A stretch of 64,000 nucleotides of DNA from Owenia fusiformis (Eukaryota > Annelida > Polychaeta > Sabellida > Oweniidae): contig CAIIXF020000012.1 in NCBI GenBank assembly GCA_903813345.2, positions 5,561,318-5,625,317 of the forward strand, written 5' to 3'. Numbering within the stretch: the first letter of the stretch is position 1; the number at the start of each line of letters is the position of its first letter. The notes under the pieces are model-generated. The model searched no databases. It had not been told where the DNA came from and worked only from the letters and a program-made list of their open reading frames with translations. Positions 47,746 through 60,643 of the stretch are shown here, in pieces. A program made the position numbers and the translations under genes.

Positions 47746-48159
47746 TAGAAATTGTTGATGATACATGTACATGGCGGGCATCCCCCCTCACATACTCGCC
47801 CATCCACATAAACTGGGCATGAGATATGAGAGGAATAACAATTGAAATTACTGGACTAAATGTCTTAATTTTGGGCCTAATTTTTCAATTCAAATATTGG
47901 ACCCAAATCTTTGTTCTAGTTTGAATTTTTTGCGCCCGTCCTCCAACATCAGTTTGGTTTCCAGGACCGCCTCGGGGCATTGGAACAGATCAGTTGAGTT
48001 GTCTCGAAATGTAAATTCAGTCCCCAGCTCTCTGCGGTTGTACAAGAATTTTTTACCAAGGTTAAAGTTGGCGTTTTGAAGTGTGATTTATAAATGAACA
48101 ATTATTGAGAATAGTCAATATCATTCACGTGGTTTACGAGGTTTGTCTTTTTGGGTTAA
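47746..48159. other. spacer, no gene seen
   Basis: No supported coding or repeat feature between the LINE tail and the GC-rich repeat. Short frames here lack any recognisable domain. Confidence 0.4.
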
Positions 48160-49189
48160 GCCTCGGTCGCATTTGCCTTATGCCTTGGTCACATAGGCTC
48201 CGATTTTCACTGCGGCGCCCGGCCGATGAGTATTTTGTTCAAAATCGGCCGGCGAGCCCGGGCATCGTACGGGCGCCGGGCGATGATCGCCACTCATCGG
48301 CCGATTTTTAGACATCGTACGGGCGCCGGCAGAGTTTTATCGCGGAGATAAAAGTTGCCGATGTCTTGGCGATTTTTTCTCAACCAAACTCATCGGTACC
48401 TACCCGGCCGTGTCCCGCCCGATCATCGTACGATTATCTTACGGCGCCCGGTGGCATCGCACGGTCATATTTGGATTTTGCGTGCTGATTTGTTGGATAA
48501 ATCTTAATAATGATTACTTATAAAGTGATATAAAGGTTTTAAAAATAATGAGGTATAGTGGGGGGAATTTACCCCTATATTTGGCAGAATATTTCAGATC
48601 GTGATACAAGCATAAAGTTTTGCTTTTCTACTACTTCAAACCTTTTAAAAAAAATCTGTCCCTGTGATCAATGGATTTTTTTACTTTTTCCCCCCAAAAT
48701 CCAAGATGGCCGACACACTATAGCTCTGAAAATATATTTAGCTCTGATTTGGCAAATACAGCTGAAATGTAAAGTTTAAATTGTGTTTTCAGGACTAAAT
48801 GCACTAATAGGGACACCACATAATACGTGTCGTGAGCTTAAGTCAAAATAAATAATTATATGGGAGTTAAGCAAGGATCATTTCTGGCCCCCCTCTTATT
48901 TTGTTCATTTATAAGTTTGTATAACCCTACTCCTATGAATTAAACATAATTAGTAAGACTGTTCTTAAATTTTAGATTTCTATGCTCTGCTACATATCAA
49001 ATTAGTTTGTATAAATGACCGTAGCCTAAAGAATTGAAGGATTTTCACAAATAAACGGTTTATCGAGTACAGACATTTACCATGCATTCACAATTACAGA
49101 CTATTACAGCGACATCAGGACCACTAAAAGCAAATTCAATCATTCATTAAATTTTGGTTGAGGTTAAAAACATTAATACAGTCCATCAA

Positions 49190-50400
49190 TGTATTCTATG
49201 CATTATTGAGTATGAATATGAAATATGTGGTTTTCCATGAGTCTTCAGTAAGGAGGAATGAAATACCAAGCAGGAAGGTGATGTGAAATTTGAGTAAGAA
49301 TTTGCAAAATTTAAATCTAACAAAAATCTACCATTATTTGTAGAATTTTGATTAAATGTAAAATATTAATTCATCCCATAAATATATCTTATGCATTCTT
49401 TCACGGTGTCCAACCCAAACGCTCTTACATGCACAACGGAATGTTTCATCCATGCGGAAACCGGGCTAATGAAGATCCCACTATGACTGTAAGTATTGTT
49501 TCACTAGTTTCTCTTACATATCACGCGTTATGGTGACATATTATGTACCATTCGATGAACAATACCCTGATCAAAGCTCCGTAGTGTAGATCAAACAAAT
49601 CTGAAGTTGACGAATTGACCACAAATTACGAATTAAATTAGTATTTATATGAAATTTGCTCTAAAACATAAAACTATTGAACAAAAAGTTTATATGTGAA
49701 TTAATCTTTCTTCTTTTGATGCCAAAGGATACAGTAGATCTTTTCTTTCTCTCCTTGAAAAGGAAAGTTGAGCCTAGCACCGCAGTGTTTCCAGTTCACT
49801 GTGTTAACCAGATCGCAGCATTTCTTGAATATGAGAATGTCATCATTTTTAAGACTTGATTTTTTGTTATCAAATCACGATGACGATAATGTATGGTGTG
49901 ATCAAGGTTTGGAATTTGACCAAAATATACTCTGATGCTCAACTCAACTAGTCGCATGTCTCGACAAACAGGGTTTTGACCGGAAGAATGACAAATACGT
50001 TTATGAATTTAGATAACTATACTGCTTAAGACAGTTCTTCCTAATTGCTTCAAACGTCAACAGCCATCCAAGTACAATATATCACACCCATCAAATGGTA
50101 TACTTGAAATAAGTAACACATACTTCTTATTCCCATCATTGGGGAAATTGTCAGATGACTCATCATTTCCGTTCGCCATACTCCAGAGCGTTTCTTTGTT
50201 TAGTTTCAGTAATGAAACGCTCAATCTTGCATGTAAGAGCGTTTGTGTTGGACACCGTGTCCTTTAATTGTGAAAATCAAATATGTGGTATGTTATGACT
50301 CCTCAGTAAAGAGGAAGGGAACGATTGGAGGGAAGATAATTTAAAATTTGGGTAGGAATTTGCTAATTAGAAATTAAATCTTCCAATATTCTACAATTAT
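49190..50400. repeat. inverted and direct repeats around AACGCTCTTACATGC
   Basis: CACGGTGTCCAACCCAAACG near 49403 recurs as its reverse complement near 50245. The outer sequences (ATATGTGG...AGTAAGGAGGAA at about 49225-49260, AGTAAAGAGGAAGG at about 50307) are direct repeats. It may be a foldback element or two rearranged copies. An exon-like stretch ending at a GTAAGT at 49490 was seen but not supported. Confidence 0.4.
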
Positions 50401-51049
50401 TTTGAATTACTAAATTATCACAATTTCTAAATAATATTTAATGAACAATTAATTTTGGCTAAGGCCATGGATGGTTTTTTAAGAATAAACAAAAATGAAT
50501 ATAAAATATGGTAAAAAATCTATTCTAACATTTTGCAAACATGACACATCTGCAACAACTACATGTACTAGGGCAACAGCCCAACTCATATGTGGGTGTT
50601 TTCCATATACAGAACAAGTGAAACAATTGATAAAATACACCCAGAAAGTGCTTATTTTGCTAAAAAAGAAAGACCAATTGAGAGAATTCCACCTACTCAC
50701 ATGCCTTGGAATAGCACATTAAAGGAACAGCTTACCAGGCTGGTGTAGTTTGGGGACAAATGCTAAATGCTTCACCACCTGGCCTTTATGACTACATCAA
50801 CTGGGGATGGGACAATAATGAAACTGTTACCCCACTGTGGACAACCCAGACACAGTCCTCCAAAGCCTGCCAAGCTCTTGTACAATGTTCATATAAAAAG
50901 CTATGTTCTGTATGCACTTGTAAAAAGCCAGGACTTACATTTTGTGACAGTATTTATGAGATTGAAATTATAACAGAGTAAAAAAGATCCATGTGGAACT
51001 CCTTCAAAGGCTATTTTGTATTTGGAAGACAATAATTTAATTTGAACCT

Positions 51050-52190
51050 GAAATATAAGATAAAATTATGTTTGAAATATTATCTTTATTCAAGAAAACA
51101 GGTTCATTCACTTAAGTTGTTGCAAAATAAGAGCCCTCCCAAAACACTAGATGTAAACAACATGCTTTACTACTGAAACAGTATTATTTTTAAACCACAT
51201 TTATCTCTATATATGAATCTACAGTGTTATTTGTACCAAATTATGCGTATATGGCGGCCATTTTGAATTTTTCTTAAAATACTGTTCGGTTTTATCGATC
51301 ACAGGGATGGAATTTTTCCTAATAGCATAATAACAGATGTAAAAAGTCAGGACTTACAAATACAGACTTGTGCAATTGCACATGCAAAGTCATTAACATT
51401 TTATGACAGTATATATGAGATTGTGATTATAACAGAGTAAAAAGGAACCATGTGGAACTCCTTTAAAGGCTATTTTATACTTGTAAGACAATAATTTAAC
51501 TTGAACTTGAAATATTAGATTGAAAAGATGTGTGAAATATTATCTTATTCAAGAAAACAGGTTCATTCACTTCAATTGTTGCAAAATAAGAGCCCTCCCA
51601 AAATAGAACCTTGTAAAATCCCTATATAAAGTAATTTTGTCCAAATTCAAATCATTAATGAATGTGTCTGTATTTCTAGATGTAAACAACATGCTTTACT
51701 ACTGAAACAGTATTATTTTTAAACCACATTTATCTCTATATATGAATCTATAGTGTTATTTGTACCAAATTATGCATATATGGCCGCCATTTTGGATTTT
51801 TCTTAAAATAGTGTTCGATTTATAGATCACACGGATGGAATTTTTTCTAATAGCATAATAAGAGATGTAAAAAGTCAGGACTTACAAATACAGACTTCAG
51901 TTGTTGAAAAATAAGAGCCCTCCCAAAATAGAACCTTGTAGAATCCCTATATAAAATCATTTTGTCCAAATTCAAATCATTAATGAATGTGACTGTATTT
52001 CTAGATGTAAACAACATGCTTTGCTCCTGTTCCAATATTATTTTAAACCATATCTATCTCTATATATGAATCTAGAGTGTTATTTGTACCAAATTATGCC
52101 TATATGGCGGCCATCTTGAATTTTTCTCGAAATAGTGTTCGGTTTTATTGATCACAGGGATGGAATTTTTCCTAATAACATAAATAACAG
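51050..52190. repeat. three diverged direct repeats of several hundred bp
   Basis: The block CACATTTATCTCTATATATG, TGTTATTTGTACCAAATTAT, TATGGCGGCCAT, then CAGGGATGGAATTTTTCC recurs at about 51200, 51730 and 52050. An AAGAGCCCTCCCAAAA block also repeats. No coding potential recognised. Confidence 0.75.
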
Positions 52191-53568
52191 ATTAAGCCAT
52201 TAAATTTGCTTGTATCACCAATTGAAATATTTTCCAGCAAATTCCCCCCACTAGTAAGGAATTATAATTACTACACACTGTCAGAGATTTTTATAAAACA
52301 TAAATGGAACGATTAAGCTTACTGTATATAAAACAATGGCACACATTTGAATGGCTGGGTGGGTGGGTTGATCTAGTCGTTCTTATATTGACATTAATCG
52401 TGTATGTCTGTCATACACATTGAATAGAGTGTTACATTTTTATGCGTATATTCACTCATGCATATACCATTACAAATCATTTATTTTAAAAACCTTCGGA
52501 ATGTTTTTCTGAGTACAGTAATTTCAAGGGTCACAATTTTACTACGATTAATTACGTCTCAATTACAACGTAATATGCCAAAGGCTAAGGATAGAGGGGA
52601 TAAGGCCAATGGGCCATATATGAGGAAGGCCTTGGGAAGACAGGTGGAAAAGACAATAACAATGCTACTGAGCTGGTGGATGATGAAGATTTAGATGTGT
52701 CTATAGGGAAGCGGGTACTCCACTTGAAACAGAAGAAATATGCCAATTTCTTTGAAGCCATATTTTTATGACCAAACTAATTCTCTTTACAAGAACAGAC
52801 GAAAGAAAGATGGAGAAATAGGGAATTTTGCTAATAGCATCGGATGGACAGGTAGACATAATATTTTTTTATATGAAAGATCTAAAAATGAATTAAGGTC
52901 AGGGTGCACTTTGATGAAAAGACCACGTCCAGTATGGTAAGTGATTTTAGACGGTCATATCTTTCACCATGAGTACCTTCTGGGCACAAATAGAGTGTTT
53001 TTATTAAAACAATATGTTTTCTTTCAATTGAAGTACCCATAATGATAAAAATATCAATCAAACAATTCGAAAAATGATGAATAGGGACCCCATGTCAACA
53101 TTTTTTCTAAATATTGAACCTATTTACTCAAAAGAGGATCTTCTTTTTCTGATTTTTATTGCATGAAAACATTATTATCCTGGAAGTCCTGTTTATCAAA
53201 GTATTTCGTTTTCAAATGTTGCATTCACGCCATGTGGAACAGTCATACTGGGTCATACAGGGATTAAGTATAAATCTAGAGGCCTGTAAATCGACCGATG
53301 TCCTGGCGGGTCCCGTACGGCCATCGGCCGATAGCCTTGCGATACCCGTGCGATGTCTTTCAGATTCAATTGATTGCGGGCGCCGTACGATGCCTGTACT
53401 AATGTGACCATACTCACGATTAGATCAAGACATCGGTGAAAAGTCACCGGCGCTCGGTCGATTTATAAATCGGCCGATGACTACTCATCGGCCGGCGCCC
53501 GGCGGCTATGTGACCCAGGCATTACGGCGGCCGGTTGCCGGCTGCCGTAGATCAAATTTGACCGAGGC

Positions 53569-54514
53569 ACTATATTTTGTAGCAATTTCCAAATTATAGA
53601 CTTTGTCTCAATTCACCAAATAAGCCCAAAAACTGATATTTCGGATTGTTCGATAAGTATGTGGTCAGAATTGAGTTTTTATGGGAGTTTAAGCTCGCAC
53701 TATTTTTCGACAACCTATATATGCTAATTAAGCGATGCGTGTGTATGGGCAATTGGTCATACGTACAGGTTGGCGTTTCGATTTTATATGCAAGCTTAAA
53801 CTCCCTATTATGATAAATGGACCTATAATTATTAATCTTGTTTTATCACTTGCATGATTTTAAACTATGGCATGTGATTGTAAGTATTGAAAATGAAGAA
53901 ACGTACGAAAGAAAATAAATCAAGCAACGAGCAATAAAAAATACCTAGTTCGACAGTCTGATGTCAAATCTTTTAAATGTTTGTTTCCTAGCTAGTATAT
54001 GGTATTTAACTAATCGATTTTATTTGAAGAAAGATAAATATGAATGATATCGCTCGACTGGTTTTATTTTCATCAAAACTAAAAACTAAAACACTTCCTT
54101 TCATGTTTTATGTGCGTTCTACAACGTCTTATAAACGAATTTGAATTGTTTATTATCATTTTGAGGTATATCATTTTATCAACTCGTCAATAAAAATGAG
54201 ATTACTCAAAATGATTTGATAATCTGTATTTATTAATTTCGAACAGTTTGTTGTCATTTTGTCTTTTACTCCGTAACGTTCATTCCCCCTTTTAAATTAA
54301 TATTGATTATAGACGTCTTTAATCTTGCGTTCTATGGGCGTAACTGAACTGAACTAGAAGGCATGAAACAGACGAAGTGACAACCTGGCCACATTCTAAA
54401 GAAACTATTTACATACAATAATATTTTATCGAACTCGCTGAAACTTTTAACAAATGATGTCCTATATTCTGATATTTATATAATTAATAATATGTAGGCC
54501 TAAATAATTGCGTT
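53569..54514. other. AT-rich spacer, no gene seen
   Basis: No long frame, no splice-bounded exon and no clear repeat was found. Confidence 0.4.
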
Positions 54515-55577
54515 ACAAAGGCCGATCCAGAAGTTCTGATAAAAACGCTCTTTTTCTTAAGTAAAGGTAATCACCTCAAATGTTTACACAGTTTACATCA
54601 TTTATATGCCTATACAGGATGGACTTTTCAGAATAATTGATCCGAACAATAAATTCTATAATCACACTTTTACTACCCCGTGCTAGAGGCACTTGCAATT
54701 GCTCCAAGACTTATGCTCATATTGACCTACTTAACTTATATTGAAAATCTGAAAAAGTAAATCCAACTGTGAAATCCTATTTGAGATAAAGTTCAACATA
54801 AACACTTAAAACAATGTGCATTAAAACACTACATTAACACTCTCTTGTATCTATCCACCCACTGTTTGTTCACATTTTGCAGTCTCACTCAGGTGTCGAC
54901 AGTATTCTTGATTTCAACAAATGTTTTAAAATATGAGACACTCGGATCCCTATTTAGGGCTTGTGTAAAGTCCAAGCACAACAAAGGGGAGCATAAGCTG
55001 GGGAATATTGAGAATGTCCTATTACCTTCTGTCCAAATACCTCCATATTTAACTTGTTGCTGATAATACTGTAGACCATGCAAGATTTGTGACATGATGT
55101 CAGCATATGTTGTCCTTGTCAAACATGTTTGAATCTATGGCTCTGTTCGGTCACTTTTTACGCATTGCTTTGGTGAACAGAAAGCTTAGTGTCTCATGTC
55201 TTGTCTATTGTATCATGAGGCGTTAATCTTTTCTGTATCATACACGATTTTCAATGATTTCATACTCATGAGAATAGGAAATAAATAGCAGTTACTATTG
55301 AAACAGCCATTTGAAGAATTAAGCAACCTTGTAATGGGGTTTTGATCATTCATTCAAAAGAAAACTAATTTTAAACTTTGCAAACCCTGTCCCCATTTAG
55401 CGTTATTTAGGTTACCATAGCAACCATAACTTCAAAAATATTTGTTACCAACATCTATATTTTTATAACTAATGAGAAAATTAATGAACCAGCAGTTACT
55501 CTGAAAATATTGTGCAAAACAAATGATAAACTTTTAAGTTAGAGCATTTTTATCAGGACTTCTGGATCGGCCCTTGT
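54515..55577. mobile_element. MITE with GGCCGATCCAGAAGT ends
   Basis: The left end reads ACAAAGGCCGATCCAGAAGT and continues TCTGATAAAAACGCTCT. The right end is its reverse complement with few changes, finishing CTTCTGGATCGGCCCTTGT. The interior of about 1 kb encodes nothing recognised. The next element is inserted at its extreme right end. Confidence 0.7.
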
Positions 55578-56071
55578 GGCTTTGTGTAAAAAACCTCCTA
55601 CCTCATACCCACCTACCCACGTACGTGGGACATGATACAGTCTTTGAAGGGTAAAATTTTAAAGATCTTAGTTTATTAAATCTTAATTTATGATGAATTA
55701 TAGATGCATTTGAAAGGACCCTTTATAGAAAGCTGCTACTACATCCCAGCTTGGTTCGATTCCCACTCAGGGCATCGAATTTAGCACACTTTCTTTCAAT
55801 TTCATTATCTGGTTTGTTAGACCTATGCTCGCGGTCGTTAGTTATTTATTCCCATGGAGCGCCCTCGGGTCATTACACATTAAAATGCATCCATATACCT
55901 TTATTTATCTGTCATCTGTCTAGTCATAAAATAAAGCCGGAATTTAGAAATGTTACTAATTTGAGCTATTTTGAGATTTAATAATCTTTAAAATTGAACC
56001 CTCCAATGACTGTATCATGTTCCACGTAGGTGGGTAGGTGGGTATGAGGTAAGAGGTTTTTTATACAAACC
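55578..56071. mobile_element. 494-bp MULE-like MITE with 10-bp target duplication
   Basis: Terminal inverted repeats of about 80 bp begin GGYTTTGTRTAAAAAACCTC and contain ACCTCATACCCACCTACCCA. Direct repeats CGGCCCTTGT (55568-55577 and 56072-56081) flank it; their 10-bp length fits Mutator-type elements. The interior carries a tRNA-like B-box with a tail, as in the SINE at 43870. No transposase. Confidence 0.75.
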
Positions 56072-56177
56072 CGGCCCTTGTATTATATTTTGCCTCGCTT
56101 ATATTCAAATTTGCCTCTCATGTTTTGTTCGGATCAAGGCTGCATACTTGATCATTGTTACATTTACTTTCGTTCAA

Positions 56178-57781
56178 TCATTCACAAATATATTTCTGTT
56201 CAAAGTGAGTGAACAATTTCTGTGCAATGATGTATGTATCGTTGTAATCATTCATTCTGAAAATCACATCAGTGTTTGCGGCCGTTTCTTCCACTTCATC
56301 TGATTTATTGGGGTCTCTTCGCGCCTCGAGAGGCGTCACGACCCATACTATCTCACAGCCCATGGAGGCTAGATCTCCCGCGATGTTTGCTCCCTTTCTC
56401 CTATCCTTCTCGGAACCTCGACCATCCCCTATCATCAGCAGTACATCCGGGTAATCAGAATCGTTTCTATCTTGAGTGACGTCATCAAAAAGTTGCTTAG
56501 CCCGCGAAAATCCGTTCGCAATTTTAGTCTTGCATTTCCCAGCTTTTAAGAAATCAGACCGTTCTATTTCAGCGAGGAAATCATCCGGGGTGTCGCCACT
56601 ATAGAACGAAGGCGGGGAAGTATCCGGATATGAATATTGGATGATATTTGCATACGTCACAAGGTGGACCTTCGCGGCGCCAGACACGATTCTAGCTACG
56701 ATTTCTTTTATCAAGTTAAGCGCCTTTTCTTTAGTTTCATCGGGAACAGAGCATGATACATCCAATGCAATGACAAGGTCTAAGCAGATTTTACCTGAAA
56801 AAGAGAAAAACATTTGAAGCATACTACTGTATTGTGAATTGTGATGTTCCATGTAGAGTCTAATTTATTTGCTTCTTTGCTTTACATGCAGTGATATCGT
56901 TTATTAAAAGGGAGCGAAATAAACATTAATCTAGAAAAAACCGATTTATCAAAAATTTTCATTTTGCATTTATTGATATACTTAATCTGCTTTCTGGACG
57001 ATTAATAATTTTAGGGCATGGTAACATAAACGTAATACATGACATTTATTCTCTTTCAAGCTACGACAATGCCTCCATTAGGGAAGTAGTATTGGTTTGC
57101 AGAACTTGAACGTGAACTTGTAAAAATATGGTTCTCTTGGTATTGCTTTCTCCTTCGTGACCTTTACTCGCCCAAATGAGTAAGGAAGTACATCGAATAT
57201 CATAAATTGTTGCTGATAGATATAGTACCTGTATAAACCACTTGAGGGGAATAGTTATATCTAATAATATTACACGTTCACGTTCAAGTTTTCCCAATAG
57301 AGAGGTTAAGATACACGTTACAAAAACGTATATTTTAAAAACGTGTACGTGAATTAGTTCTCCCATTTGTGCTGTTACTTGGCCGATTGAGTATAAAGAT
57401 ATACGGGAAATAATTGTGATGGAAAGTGAATTGAGAGCGGGACAGTAATCCCCGGGGGCTGAAATATTACACGCTCGCGTACAGGTTCTCTAAAAAACGT
57501 TTACAACGTAATCTCCCTAATAAAGTGCAACTTAACGTATTGATTGACTTACTAGGCTTGCCATTCGGAACTTCGTCATTGTTCACGGGCTCTGGGTCAC
57601 GGCACAGCTTAAAACCACCTGCCATTCCCTGCCCTCCTAATATCTTTGCATTTTCCTCACAGATCGGTAACTCTTCCTTGCTGGATAGAAGGTTACCAAA
57701 TATCCCCTGAAGGAAGCAAGTTGCGTAGCCCATTTGGGCAATCAGTATAAATACAAACGTGGAGAATTCCCTTAGCTTCAT
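56178..57781 (-). CDS. secreted von Willebrand factor A domain protein (paralogue A)
   Basis: Two coding exons (57553-57781 and 56178-56794) join in phase 1 to give 281 residues. The start MKLREFSTFVFILIAQMGYATC is a signal peptide. A short Cys-containing linker leads to a vWA domain from about residue 78. The metal-ion-dependent adhesion site is intact: DVSCS (88-92), a Thr in KTKIANGF, and Asp in MIGDGRGS. vWA domains bind protein ligands through this metal; a secreted recognition or matrix role is inferred. An acceptor-like TTACTTTTTAG lies 14 bp before the ATG, so a 5' UTR intron is likely. Close to paralogue B in the IxLDxSCSV core and GDGRGS. Confidence 0.85.
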
Positions 57782-59142
57782 TTTGGCGACAGTCCTAAAA
57801 AGTAATCCATTTAATAAAGGGTGATTCAATTAAATAATTGCTTTTAAATTATCCTTGTCCGAGACTGTTTTGTCAGCTTTCTTTTAGTCGAATGGGTATT
57901 AACATAGAAAATGTATTAATCGCCATACCCTGTACATCAACACATTATATGCATTTTATTAAAATAAATATTATACATCATGCACAGTATTTGTTTTTGT
58001 TTTTTGTTTTTTTTGCAGCGCTTATTTTGTTAGCTGGCGTCACGTTAGAAACGCAATTAGGGTATTTCGTCAATCCATCTTGTCAAACCTTTACACATAT
58101 TCTTACCTTATGGTCTCTTAATATCGACGTCTCTCAAAAATCATCCTTGACCTGACATATATCCATATAAACGGCCGTAGTTTAAGCCACGACCACTGTA
58201 TCCTCTTTTAACAAGCGAAGTCCTTAGGCTCATGAATCATCGTTGTTAAAAGGTTACCACTGTTAACACACTTTCACAAGATCATGAATTCGTAATCTAT
58301 GTCAAAGCATTTTTCATACAAGGAGTTTTTTCATAGTTAAGTACCACAACAACAATTTGTGACACTGAAAAATTGAATTTGTTATTAAATACATATTTCA
58401 ATCGTCATATTATAAAAATGATGTAGCTTACATTTAACCTCTAGTGTACCAGAGCATTTTTCATTTTTTGTCATATAACTGTCTTAACATGCGATATTTG
58501 ATTTCATTTTGATAGTATTATAGGTGACCATATACTTGTTATAAACACTAGAACGGTCACTCTCCGATTCAGATTAAACGATCGCATGGTACGGAGATTC
58601 ACATAGGGCCCATTGAGACATTTTCTAGGTGAATTGAATTGAAGATATCTTTTCTCCTCGCCTTGATGTGTTTAATTACATTTTTGATTAATCCTACCAA
58701 ATACTGAATGAGGGTGTCACTTTTGCAAGCCCATTTGTGATAAATAGTACAAAAGTTAAAGCTTCAGGTTTACCGCACTTTGTCTTTCATACAGTGATTA
58801 ATATCTCTCAAATCACAAAACACATTTGGTTACATCCAGCGTTGAAATATTTAGAATCTGACTGAACCGTGTAACCTGCTGATGGTGAACATGAACAAAT
58901 TAGGAACAACTAAACATAAGTTTATCAAATTTTTTTCTCATTATCTCAAACCAGCTGAAATGAAGAATAAGACAGTCTAATTCCAATATCAAACGATTGT
59001 TCTTCACAGCCATTAATCAATAAGTAGACTTTTGATGCCGTTCGCTTTAGTAATATAAGCTCCTCCAGTCACAATAAATGAATAAAGACGAGGCAGTGTT
59101 ACAAAGAGTCATCCGTTACAACAAAAATATACTTAATATTGG
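57782..59142. other. spacer between vWA genes A and B
   Basis: It presumably contains the promoter and any 5' UTR exon of gene A and the 3' UTR of gene B. No coding exon or strong repeat was identified. Confidence 0.45.
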
Positions 59143-60643
59143 CTAATCAGGTCGACTAAAATCAGGTTGTGTACGAGCCGATTTGATCCAACATTGACCA
59201 GCACTTTCCAAATAATGAATTAGTTTGTCTGCAATGTCACTGTCTTTATTCATATGAAGTACTGCCTCTTTTGCCATAATTAGGTCAATCTCCGTCTCAA
59301 TACGTGTTTTTCTTTTGTTACTGTCCAGTTCTGTCTCTATCCAGATAATTGTGACATCATTTTCCCTGAGATTTTTTGTATATGATTCCGTTAATCCCTG
59401 TTCACTTTTCGGTGAACCTCGGCCATCTCCGATGATCATCAAGATCTTCGGACCATGACTAATGACGTCATTCTCATTCAAACTGTCGCTGAAAAACAAC
59501 GCATTGACTGCTTTTATGGCCTGCCAAGTGTTCGTTCTACACACCGACGGCACAATTACCAATTCGTCAACGATTGAATAAAGCTCGTCCTTTGTTTTTG
59601 ACGGATCAAAGTGTATTGTTTGAATGACCTCATCAGCAAACGTCACTAGGTTTATCCGTACACCTTTATCGGCGTTTAATTGAAACGCACGCAGAATGGA
59701 TTTGATGAGATTCTTAGCATACCCCTTGCTATCTAAGGACACTGAGCACGATATGTCCAATGCAATGGCAAGATTAAAGCATATTTCTGAAATTAATAAA
59801 AGATCAGCTTGAGCAAGATCACCCAAATATGAAATGGCATTATAATTTTGATGTTAACGAATCATCGATTTTGTTACCTACCGTCTTTGGTAAAGCCCTC
59901 TCCAATAATAATTGGCTCATCGGCATTGTTGTTTACTTTGGGCGCCTCAGTGGTAGTAGGCCTTGGTTTACCGAACACCAAAAAACCAAACCCTCCAAGA
60001 CCACCCCCTGGTTTTGGTTTGGCTATACCGACCTAAAATGCATAAATTCCTGTTAAATTTAAGCATTTTCGTGTGTTTAATGATCAATTAGGATCTGTTC
60101 CTCATTCTGAGTAATCGGAGTTCATGAAGCTATTTACTTTAGCATCATTCTTCATACTTTTTAGCGTAATATCACCTTCAAGGCTATTCAATATTGCCTC
60201 CCTGGGAGTGCTATCGCTTTATGATTACCTTTTAGCGTGATATCACGATATAGAGTGATGTATGATTAGTTACCTTCTTAACAAGGTACTATCAACTCCA
60301 ATATTGTCACTTTTAAAGTGCTATCACTTTTAAGATGATATTCTTAAGAGTGATATCAACTTCGAAGTTACCGTCTTTAGGATGCTATGAAGCTCTATGA
60401 ACATTGTCACTTTTAGAGTGATACCATGGGCTTTCAATAGATTGAATGCCCATGGTGATACCACTGCACTTTCAAGGTTACCTTCTTTAGGGTGCTGTCT
60501 CCTTCAAGAGAGTTAAAACCAAAGCCACGTTTATCCCTCTGATTTTGGAAATCATCGCTGCCAGTTACAGTAATCCCGAGACATACAATAGCAACCAAAA
60601 ACGCTGCAAAATTGCGAACCCCATGTTTGTCGGATCTGAACAT
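59143..60643 (-). CDS. secreted von Willebrand factor A domain protein (paralogue B)
   Basis: Three exons (60482-60643, 59882-60032, 59143-59786) join in phases 0 and 1 to give 318 residues. The signal peptide ends near ITVTGS. A dibasic RDKR at about residues 36-39 fits furin cleavage. Exon 2 is a Gly/Pro-rich linker (KPKPGGGLGGFGF, KPRPTTTEAP). The vWA domain starts near residue 107, with the metal site DISCS at 115-119, TNT and IIGDGRGSP. It shares exon layout, strand and core motifs with gene A, and its C-terminus resembles the partial gene at the window end. Extracellular ligand binding is inferred from the fold; no specific partner can be named. Confidence 0.85.
60165..60481 (-). repeat. 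diverged tandem copies of an exon end and donor in vWA gene B intron 1
   Basis: Exon 1 ends (minus strand) AGCACCCTAAAGAAG followed by GTAACC. Similar junctions recur downstream in the intron: ATCCTAAAGACGGTAACTTC near 60367-60386 and a TTAAGAAGGTAACTAATC version near 60268-60285. They are interspersed with GTGATATCAC and CACTTTTAAAGTG words. The copies are decayed. Confidence 0.55.

Larger units (their letters stand above)
48160..53568. mobile_element. candidate large repeat unit with GC-rich inverted arms
   Basis: The left arm (about 48160-48480) begins GCCTCGGTCGCATTTG and then has CTTGGTCACATAG. The right arm (about 53280-53568), read on the opposite strand, begins GCCTCGGTCAAATTTG and then has CTGGGTCACATAG. 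Both are CpG-rich, with repeated ATCGGCCGAT, CATCGTACG and GGCGCCGG words, unlike the AT-rich surroundings. The 5 kb between them holds smaller repeats and no intact transposase. It may be one composite element, or two independent insertions of the same GC-rich family in opposite orientation. Confidence 0.45.

Noticed and set aside
49348-49859. Possible host exons within the 48-53 kb repeat region
   Set aside because: One overlaps an inverted repeat and the other lacks a convincing acceptor; no family recognised.
52458-52940. Possible transposase remnant in short plus-strand frames
   Set aside because: The frames are short and lack any catalytic motif that could be named.
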